64,000 nt of DNA from Brachypterus glaber (lineage: Eukaryota; Arthropoda; Insecta; Coleoptera; Kateretidae). The position numbers were made by a program, and so were the translations under genes. The notes beneath the pieces are model-generated. The model saw only the letters and a program-made list of their open reading frames with translations, was not told the DNA's origin and ran no database searches. Shown here piece after piece: positions 12,172-23,000 of this stretch. The DNA lies in contig OY294047.1 of NCBI GenBank assembly GCA_958510825.1, forward strand, positions 2,790,001 to 2,854,000, written 5' to 3'. How positions within the stretch are numbered: position 1 is the stretch's first letter; each line of letters begins with the position of its first letter.

Positions 12172-12676
12172 TTTATACCGGGTGGTCCAACTTTACTTAC
12201 CCAGCGATTTTCTCGAAAACTGAGATATCTACCTTAAATGGGACAACAATATCTATAAAAAGTAGCCAAAAATAAAGTCCACCCTTCAACCCCCTCCCCC
12301 AACTTACCCCGAACTTTATTTTTCTAATATCACCCCTTTATTTATTTAAACTGTCCTTTGCAGACATTGTTTATCTCTTTTAGTTTTCGGGGAAATCGCT
12401 GTCCAATATAGTTGAAATCACGGAGTTGTTTTTAAATAATATACCGTTGTATTCACAAGCTCACGGTCTATCCAATACAACCAAAAAAAATTAGGGGTGC
12501 ACCGGTGCTAGTTAGGGGTAAGTTGAGGGGGAGAGGTTAAAAGGAGTGGATTTTATTTTTTGCTACTTTTTATGGATATTTTTGTCTAATTTAACGTGGT
12601 TTTTGCAGAACTTGATTATCTCTTTTTGGTTTAGAGAAAGTCGCTGGGTAAGTAGAGCTGGGACACCCGATATATA
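12172..12676. mobile_element. Foldback element A of a cluster
   Basis: Ends TATACCGGGTGGTCCAACTT and the complement of GCTGGGACACCCGATATATA. Arms continue through ACTTACCCAGCGA. Confidence 0.62.
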
Positions 12677-13639
12677 CCGGGTGAGTTTTATTTATGTCCA
12701 CCCCCAAAATTAAGATTAATGTTCATTAAAAAAAACGAAACTAAACTAAACGGCATCCTAGCTTAAACATTAACATATTAACGAGATTTTTTTGCTACTC
12801 TGATTATGTTTATGCTGTTTATGTTTACAGAAATGTAAAATTACGTTTCATTTTACTGAAATTCCCATAGTTCAAGGATAATTTAATCTGTGAATATCCA
12901 CCATTACTTTTGTTTATTATAATTTGAAAAATTATAATTATTTTCATTTAAAATTTCGGTTAAAACGTTTTTTTTTTTTTATAAATATTTTGCTTTATTT
13001 TTGATAAAAGGTTAACACACCGATCCTTTGTGATAACCTACTGCCATATAAAAACCGACTGCCTACTTTGTTCCTGCTCAATTTTAAAATACTCATACTG
13101 CAACAATGTCATACGAGTTTTCGAGCGATACGAATTTTCTTTACGTAGATTTAATAATTTTAAAAGGTCGGGAGTTAAGTTACTGCAAGTGGTGTTTTAT
13201 GAATTATTTTGTTTCTTGGATATATATATTAAATTTTTTGGTGAATAATATTTTTTTTTGTTTAAGTGTTTTCAACGTTTGTGAATGTATGTTTGTTCGT
13301 GTCTTTCTAAAACTACTTGACTAATCTTAAACATAGTTGGTAGTAACTGTTGCCTATATTTCAGATTCATCAGGCTTGCAAACGGCTAACCTGATTAAAA
13401 AAAAATATCTCAGAATATCTAAAAATTGCACTTTTTTTTAATAAATGAGAAGTTTAATTTTTCGGCCCAGTCCGAAATAGTCCACGTGAAAAAAAATCCC
13501 AAAACCGGAAAGAGAAAAATAAAATTAAATCCGCCATTTTATAGCCAATGTAAAATTATATAAATCACCAAAGTTTCTTTTTTATCGACGGAAGATTAAT
13601 CTTAATTTCAGGGGTGGACATAAATAAAACTCACCCGGT
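12674..13639. mobile_element. Foldback element B of a cluster
   Basis: Inverted ends CCGGGTGAGTTTTATTTATG, about 43 bp long, directly abutting element A. Confidence 0.68.
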
Positions 13640-14095
13640 ACGTTTAGGGGGCACATTGGAGGCAGGGGGACAAACGAAATATTTTGTTAAATTGAAAGGG
13701 GTTCATGTGATACATCATTTTAAAGCTTATTAAATTCTCGTTTTGATCAAATAATTTTAAATTTTTTAAAAAATTTGTTTGAAGGTTTTTAATTTTCATT
13801 TTTTTTTTGTTAAAAAATCCGATTTTCTTAGATTTTCTTTAATTTTTTTATATCAATTAAAATTATAGTTTACGTTTATTTATCATGAAATTAATTATTA
13901 AACAAAATGTGTTTGATTTTTTTTTTTATTATTGACGGAAAATTTCCATTTTCAATACATTTTAACACCTCCAAAAAAAAAAAAAAATTAAAAATATTTG
14001 GTCGAATAGAGAATTTTATTAACTTTAAAATGTATCACACGACCCACTTTTATTTAAAAAATCCCCCTTGCCCCCCTGTCTCCATTGTGCCACCT
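13640..14095. mobile_element. Foldback element C, related to family 3
   Basis: Arms TAGGGGGCACATTGGAGGC and complement; interior shares AGAGAATTTTAT and ATGTATCACACGACCC with family 3. Confidence 0.5.
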
Positions 14096-14129
14096 AAATA
14101 TATACCAAAAAAATATTTGGGTTATATTA

Positions 14130-14955
14130 TTTACGTGTTTCAAAGAGTGACCGCAAAGTTGCCCTCTTTTTCAAACACCTGTAACTTCGATTGGAATTTA
14201 TAAAATGTAACGTATAAGTGCTCAAATTTTTTTTCTGGTCATGAACTTGTGTAAAAAGCAAGATTTATTGTTCTAGAAGCTAAACATCACCTTAAACAAA
14301 GGGTTAACTATGGGTACTTGAATTTACTATTCTAAACTTTCTCACATTTTATTAACATAACTGGCTGGATACCTTTAACTCGATTTTTCTTGAGATACTT
14401 TATGATTTACTACTTTTTTTGGTGCTTGGGGGTAGTTTAACCCCCTTTGTGGGGGTGGTTTTTCATCAAATCCAAGGGTGATACCCCTTTACGTGTTTTT
14501 TATGTTTCATATTACAGAAAAATATATTTTAAATAGTTATATTTTTTGAATTTTTAATTTTTTAACCCCTTTAAAGGGGAAATGTTTTTTGAATTTTTAT
14601 TTTTTAACCCTTTAAAGGTAAAGTATCTCAAGAAAAATCGAGTTAAAGGGATCCAGCCAGTTATATTTAATAAAATGTGAGAAAGTAGAGTATAAAATTC
14701 AAGTACCTATAGTTAACCCTTTGTTTAAGGGAATGTTTAGCTTCTATAACAATAAATCTTGCTTTTTGCACAATTTCATGACCAGACAACATTTTTTAGC
14801 ACTTATACTTTACATTTTATCAATTCCAAACGAAGTTACAGGTGTTTGAAAAACTAAAAAGGCTGAAAACCCTCTTTTTTTGCGGTCAATCTTTCAAGTT
14901 GATACCATAAGCCGTTCAAAACGTAAAAGGGGGGCGTACTTTTGACACGCTCTGT
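14130..14955. mobile_element. Foldback element D, about 250-bp arms
   Basis: Left arm 14148-14403 (from GACCGCAAAG to CTTGAGATACTTTA) matches the complement of 14624-14890. The spacer is TTTAACCCC-rich. Confidence 0.68.
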
Positions 14956-15103
14956 ATATTTCGAACAAGAAATGTGGTATTTCATGAAACACCACCAATT
15001 TTTACTTTTAGACGATACTAACGAACGAATGTTCAATTTTAGATATGGCCAGAAACTGACCAGTGTATAAATTATTACTAGTAATGATTTTTTTGTCGAA
15101 CAG

Positions 15104-15289
15104 GTAGTACAGAATGGAGGGGAATTTTAACCAGGTTTGTTCCTGTGGGATTGTGCCTAATTGCAGTAATGCAATGGCGATACTACAGGAAACATATGGG
15201 CAGCGAACACGTAGCGAATAATTGGGAAATTAAGTGCTACTGTTTGTTGCCGTTAAGAAGTTTGTCGAGATGCTGGGGTTGGATAGCTG
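15104..15289 (+). CDS. PISD: PISD internal exon with membrane anchor
   Basis: Acceptor AACAG ends at 15103 and donor GTAAGT starts at 15290. The first two bases finish a codon from an unseen upstream exon. The product contains a short hydrophobic segment followed by QWRYYRKH and ends in SRCWGWIA, matching the SRxWGxxN region before the catalytic domain in animal PISD. Confidence 0.88.
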
Positions 15290-18200
15290 GTAAGTATTTA
15301 GTGTAAAAACAATATAAATTATTTTTTTCTATGACTGATTCGGCGAATTTCCAGTACTCGCATAGGCGCCGCGTCGACTCTAGCGTTGAGGCGTGGTTTT
15401 AAATAATTACCTTTTTATTTCTTTTTATCTTGATTTTTTTTAATGATTCCATTTAAACGAGTAAGGTGGGAAAAAAGTTATCGACAAATAAAAATTAAAA
15501 ACTTTCGTATTCTTAAAAGATAAAAATCGAATGTCATTTTTTCTTTGAAAAACACCGATATATATATATACGTATGTATAGTTAATATGTATAGTTAATA
15601 TAGTTGTGGGTAATAAATTAGTTGTCAAATAGTTAATATGTATAGTTAATATTGTTGTGGGTAACAAATTATTCGTCAAATGTTTAGATTTATAAAAATT
15701 TACCTCATAATTCGGCAAAATTATTCCGTATTCTGTGTTTATTTTCAACGTTGATGGGTCATAACTAAGTTTACGCCGAATTCTGCTGATTTGAATTGTA
15801 GCACGGTAGTCGAATTTCCTAGATTCATGGCCAAAATAGGGGGAAACAAATTTAACGCAATCGAAAAACGAATAGTTGATCGTTTATATGACACTTCAAT
15901 GCATGTAAAAATCATGTTCTTAGTCTCCCAATTATTAATTTTTGCTAGTACCTTAAACTTTGACTTTTTATAAGGAAAACTTGATTTCATCGGCTACCAA
16001 AAAATGCCTTACTTTTAGCTGTCAATTTAACCTCTTCCTGAAAATAATTTCTAAATGTTATACTTTATGTTCATCCTAGATGTATTAAGCTATGTTTTCG
16101 TAAAAAATAGTTATTTATGGTACTAGTGGGTAAACGTCGGCCAAGCAGGTTAATTTTCGAGAGGGCAATATCGGTTTACCCATGAGTGCCATACAAGGTT
16201 TTTCCAATAAATAGCTTAGGAATTCATATTTTTATTAAAAATTTTAATGACATTTACAAGAAAATAATTTCACAAGTGACAGTTGAGTGGGTAAAATAAA
16301 TAATTATCCACTCAATAAAGTAAAAACCACGCGGGGGTTATTATTGAGTTTATCTATTTAAAATAAAGCTGGTAATTGTCTTATTATCTGTATGTATTGG
16401 ATAAAAAGATTAATATACGTGTTACAGTTTTTAATCTAGGGTAGTTTTAATTCAGCTATGCAAATACGATTCTTTTTTAAGTTTTTTATTTTCGAACAAA
16501 GATTTGGTTGCTGATTAATCGTGATTAAGTTAAGATGGAGACACCGTTAGAAAGCCTGAACTTCTAGCTAGCTTCTGGCGCAAAACCTTTATGGAAATAT
16601 GTGTTCCACCATTTTGATTAAAAAAATTAAAAAACTGCAATTATGCATTTTTTGAAAAAAAATATTTTTACAACAAAATTGTTAAAAAGTAACCACATCG
16701 ATATGATTAAATACTATAGAACTGGCCTGGGTTTTTTTATACGTTTTCGACCACTAGTTTTTTGATTTTAATTTGATAAGATAATATTACTTTATTATTT
16801 TCAATGTAAGTGTTTTGGTGAAAACTGGTGTTTTCAAACAAATAAATACTCAGTGTATTAACTCAAAGGTAAGTAATGCATTTATTATACTATTCACAGC
16901 GCGTAGAGCCAGAATAGTATAATACGGTAGTTTCGAATTTGCCAAAATCGCCAAAAAACGTCCTAGAATTTGTATATAGATGTGTTTCCGCCATTAAAAA
17001 AATATATTCTATTATTATTTTCGTAATCAGCGACCTCATAAGATCCATATTCATAATTTTAAACAACATTTTTCAAACTTTTGACATTTATATCCGCCAT
17101 ATTGGATCCGGCATTTTCTTAAAAAAAATTATATTAACATTTTCAAATCAGCGACCTCAAAAATCGCACATTCATAATTTTAAACAATTTTGTTTAAAAC
17201 TTTTGACATTTATGTCCGCCATTTTCTTAAAAAAAATAATACCATTTTCTTATTCAGCGACCTCAAAAATCCCTATATAGAGCTAAACTGAATTTTGTCC
17301 AGCTTTTTTGAAAATTCCACCACTATGTGTAGGCAGATACACACACTTCCCATTCTAGCTCTGGATACGGTATGACTATTCTATATCAAGTGTTAGAATG
17401 AGCACATGTGGTGCCATCTCTTGAGAGTCCAAACCAATACTCTACAATAAGTAAATTGATAATAATGTATCACATATTTTGACCTTTAACATTATTGTAA
17501 TAATTGATATCCTTCATTCCTGTATTTATTTATTAAAATTTTTATCTCCAAGCTTTATTTCGTGAATGAAAGTATTGAACTTATTTGTTTATGACTTGCT
17601 CAAATATACTATCAATGTGTAATGATAGGTTGATAATATAATATATTATATTGATATATTCTAGTACTACTAAAGTTTATTTTTTTAAGGTATAGTTATT
17701 TTAAACCTTCCCGCTTGTAAACAATCTCGAAATTACCATAGCAATGTAAGATACGCATGCGTCGTAAGCGAAATGACTAGGCTCAATTTATACAACCGTA
17801 AAACGTTGACGTGTCATTAACGAGAACAAAACAATGGTTTATTCCTCTAAAATATTGGAATAAAAGCGATTTTCTAAGCAAATTTTGTTTCTACAGGAAT
17901 ACAAAAGTGTTTTTAGCAACAGCTTTATCAATTCTCTTTTTTTACATCAAAACATCATAAAACAAAGTAAGTAAACAAAAATTATAAATTTTGGTTATGT
18001 TGACATTCAAAACAAGCCACATGATTCAGTGTAAATCGGACTTTGTGGAGTATTTAGCGGCAAATTTAAAATAACTATACCTTAAAAAAATAAACTTTAG
18101 AAAGAACCTGGTATTGTGTATTATTTTTAATCATTACATCGGAACTTAGTGCTACTAAGAGTGCCGTTGTATTGAAATCTTCGCCGAAAAGTCAGAATCT

Positions 18201-19993
18201 ATGACAATGTTTTTTTTCATATTTCTCGACGTTTTAGACTATTCGAAATCGGTAAAAAAAAAATTGCGTTCATCTGTCTGTGTCTGTCTGGGTGTAAACT
18301 CGATAACTCCATTTCTCAAAAAGAGCTTTTTTGCATATCGTTTCTTATCATATTTCGAGGAGCTGATTAGATTTTGGGGGTAAGGGGTAAGAATGGGGTA
18401 AAACCTCTATTTTTAGCCTTTTTTGGTTATAATTAAGTTAATTATTGTTGTTTTATTAATTTAGCACTTACATGAAAGATTTTTTTAAATTGCTCAAAAA
18501 ATTTTACTAACAATTTTTTCCTAAAATACATTGTTTTCGAGATATTAGCGTTTAAAACAGTAAAATGTTTTTTTGGCATAGCTCAACCTGTTGAAAATGA
18601 CGGGTCTGGGCGGGTATAAATGGTGCACAAACCGTACTTAAGCGGATGAAATTCACCCGCTCAAGTACGATTTGTGCACCATTTATACCCGCCCAGACCC
18701 GTCATTTTCAATAGGGCATTTATAAACCGATTTCAAATGAAAGCTCTTTTTAAGCCCTACAAAAAATGTTAGATACAGTTTTTGCTAGAATAAAACGTTT
18801 TGGAGATTCAGACTTTCAAACTTAAAATAAATTATGCAACACGCAGGTGTATTAATGGTTGCCTATAATTTATGCTATTTATTTATTCTAGATATTAATC
18901 TACCACATTTTCTAAGAAGTCCAGTTTACACGCTCTATTCGAATACATTTGGAGTAAATATTTCTGAAGCCTTAAACCAAGATCTCACCTCATACCCTAG
19001 TTTAGCCGATTTTTTTTCTAGAGCTTTAAAAGACAATGCTAGAAAAATAGACACTGAAACTTGTATTATTTCACCAGCTGATGGAACTGTTTTAAATTTT
19101 GGACCTGTTCAAAATGATCAAGTGGAACAGGTAAGTTTAAAAAACTAATAAGCTACAGCTTACCATATTTTTCGTGACAATGTTAAGGAAAGTCCTTTAG
19201 CTTAAAGAAACGATCTATTACAAATGTTGATCAACCAATTCAAAACAAAATATACATACATACACAAAATTGTACAAATTTAAACTGCGATTGTCCTTTT
19301 ATTGAAAGAGAAAACACAATGAAATACCTAGGGGTTACCATTGATCGGCATTTGAAATGGAAAGAACATGCGGAAGGTCTGGTCAAAAGGCTAAGAAGGT
19401 TAATACCCGTTTTTTATCAAATTCGGTCATTTCTTAACATTCAAAATAGAACCACCGTGTATTATGCCTTGGCTGAGTCTATACTAAAGTATTGCATTCC
19501 AGCATGGGGCGGGTTATGTAAAACAACCCTACAAAGTCTACAGGTCGCACAAAATACCCTTTTAAAAATTTTGTTTAACAAAGAGCGAACGCATCCCACT
19601 GCTTTGTTGTATGAGGAACTGGAACTGTTTGACATTCGTGAACTTTACGCCTACAGTACCTTAAATTTTATTATTAAAAACGACACTGTCAATATAAGAT
19701 CCAGACCCCATACAACAAGATCAGTTTCCAATCAGTCGGCAGCAGTTCCTTTATGTACAAAGACATTTTCCCAAAGGTTTATTTTATATCTAGGACCTAA
19801 ACTATTTAACTTATTGCCAGTTAGCATTAAAACTATTCCCTATTGTTTTAGATTAAAGCGTGAGTTAAAAAAATACGTTAAACAAAATATTTATAGCATT
19901 AGACCCTTATTTCAAAATAATAGCTAATAAACATTTCCTTCTCTTTCCATATCTCTCTTTCTCGCTCTCTCTCTTTTTTCTCCATTTTTGCGG

Positions 19994-20047
<54 letters not shown>

Positions 20048-23000
20048 TATCATTTTTTTCTTTTATTTCCATTAATTTTCTATTTTGTTAAGATTTTATA
20101 TACTGTAATTTAAGTATCTATAATTGTTATAGTTCTTAATTTAGATATTTATTATTATTATTATTATTATTTTTTTTTCTCACTACACGGGCTTTTGCCT
20201 ACAGTGAGCAAATTGTAAAATACCATATGTAATTTTATGTATTAAATAAATAAATAAAAATAAAAATTGGCCCTAGCCCGCTAAGGCATCGTGTAACCAT
20301 GTGGAAACAACCTATTTTAACTGATTAAAGTATGTTTGTTATAAAGGCTAAACATGTTGTTTTAGTATAGTCACTTAAATATAACATTGTTTTAACCCCT
20401 AAAGCTCCTGCGCAATTTATCAGCGCAAATCGAAAGCAAATTTTAATTTGTTTCCTAACAGCTGTTTAGAGTTTGGTGCAACAGGTGTTGATGCTTTGAT
20501 TTGATGATAACTTTAGTACGTAATAAGGCGAATATTTCAAGCTAAAAAAACTTTAAATGTGAATAACTTAGTTAATAAACAATTATCGCGTAAGGCCTAA
20601 CGATATATTATGGCCTAATGCTGCCAAATGGCCACAACTAAAGTTTATTTTTTTAAGGTATAGTTATTTTAAATTTGCCGCTAAATACTCCACAAAGTCC
20701 GATTTACACTGAAGCATGTGGCTTTTGAATGTCAACATAACCAAAATGTTTACTTTTGTTTACTTACTTTTTTTTATGATGCTTTGATGTAAAAAAAGAG
20801 AATTGATAAAGCTGTTGCTAAAAACACTTTTGTATTCCTGTAGAAACAAAATTTGCTTATAAAATCGCTTTTATTCCAATAATTTAGAGGAATAAGCCAT
20901 CGTTTTGTTCTCGTTAATAGCACGTCAACGTTTTACGGTTGTGTAAATTGGGCCTAGTTATTTCGCTTACGACGCATGCGTATCTTACGTTGCTATGGTA
21001 ATTTCGAGATTGTTTACAAGCGGGAAGGTTTAAAAGAACTATACCTTAAAAAAATAAACTTTACAGATATCACTTTTTTTTTAATGTAAAATAGAACCCG
21101 ACTTAGGTGATCATAATTACACATACCCTAATTTAGTAATTATAGTCCTTATAAAAGTACTACTGGACCTTACAGTGCTAAAACTGCATGTAAAAAAACT
21201 CAATTTGTGGGACGAGTAGGGTCACTTGATCTGGACTTTTTCTGTGGTTCATGGACCGCATTGGTTGGTGGGTTTCGCGTAAAAAACATCCTGTTTTAAA
21301 CTGCAAAAGGGCGGGTAACGCCAAATATGATTAAGAACGACGGAAAAGAGGGTAGAGAATATCTACTAAAAATCCTCTGTTATCATGAGGTGAATTCATG
21401 GTTCTTAGTCTCAACATGACGTATTTATATAGGGGATTTGGTTTCTGTAACGAATCATAATGATGGTATCAAATATTGTCTAAAATTATCGTGAAATTAT
21501 TAATGGATATGGTTTTAAAATTGGAATTCAATATGCATATTTTATTTTAGGTAAAAGGTGTTACTTATTCGTTACAACAATTCTTAGGACATAAAAAAGA
21601 CGGCGAAGACTACAGAAAATCGTTGTTACATAATCCTGTCGAAAACACACTGTATCAGTGTGTTATTTATTTAGCTCCCGGCGATTATCATAGGTAAATA
21701 GTCTAGTTTACACATACCCTACACATACATACCACCTAATTTATAGTACACCGAATACATATGAGAAGGCGAAAATCAAAATACAGTTTTTGCCTTTGTG
21801 ACATAGCAGCTTGGCACTTAATAAACAATACAATTTAATTGTCAAGCTGCTATGTCACAAAGGCAAAAACTGAGTTTTGATTTTCTCCTCCTCATACAAG
21901 GACACTAGATCAGTGGCGCAGCCGCTACAGGTATACCAAGGTGACAAATCACTATCTACTTGACATGGTTTGTTTTCTTACATAATCTACCGATTTTAAT
22001 AAAATAGGACAGTGTCCAAAACCGTTAGATTTCGTATTTTTGATAAATTGTAACGTCGATTTAATAATAATAAAAGATAACAAGTTATGACCTTGTATAA
22101 ATCTTTGTTTTGACATTATATAACTTAGCTCAAAAGTCTTATAGAATCTCGTGTCCGCGTCGCAAGATATTCAAGGTCAAAGGTCGCAAAAACTGTTTTT
22201 TTGTAATTATCTTGTTTTCTTTGCTTCAAATGACATTTTGAGTTATTAGCAAAGTTGTAGTGCATAAAATTCTCTACAAATTGGCATAAGGCAATATTTT
22301 ATAGAATTAACCGTTCTCGAGATAAAGCGCTTATCCGTATATTTGATAACGCTAGGTCAACTGTGGAATTCAATACATAGCTATGTATTGAATTGAATAC
22401 TATATAGTACAGTTGAATACTATATAGTACAGTTTATAAAGCTTGCCACCACAAAATTTCAATGCGTGCTAGAAATACTGTCACTCTCAAGTACCGTAGA
22501 ATTTGTCAAACTAAATGTGCGGGATACATAGTAAAATACTTTTTAAATATTTAAACAATAATAATCTTATATATTTTTTATAGATTTCATTCTCCAACTG
22601 AATGGAAACCTACACACAGAAAACATTACTCTGGTGAACTCCTATCTGTCAATCCGGCCATAGCAAAATGGATTCCTGGTCTATTTTGTTTAAATGAAAG
22701 AGCTGTTTATTTGGGTCAATGGAAATATGGGTTCTTTTCCTACACTGCGGTTGGTAAGTACCTTTTATTTCCTTTTGGGCTTTTTTAGTAGTAGGCAATG
22801 GTGGTGGTAGTTTTTAACCTTGTGTAAACCACATATTATGTGTGCGTCAGATAACATATCGACTGTAGCATTGCAAAATCTCGTTACAAAAACACACCTA
22901 ATATCTTAAAAACCACACCAAATCCACCGCAGCAAATAGATAGGTTTTGCTTCTATACACGTGTATTAGGGGCTGTCCATATATTACGTAACGCGCCTAG

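Noticed and set aside
13907..14203. A 98-codon frame
   Set aside because: It spans foldback elements C and D and includes an A-run.
18834..18891. Taking the Met at 18834 as the PISD start
   Set aside because: The codons before 18892 are intron; the acceptor and the phase-1 join to 15289 restore conserved sequence.
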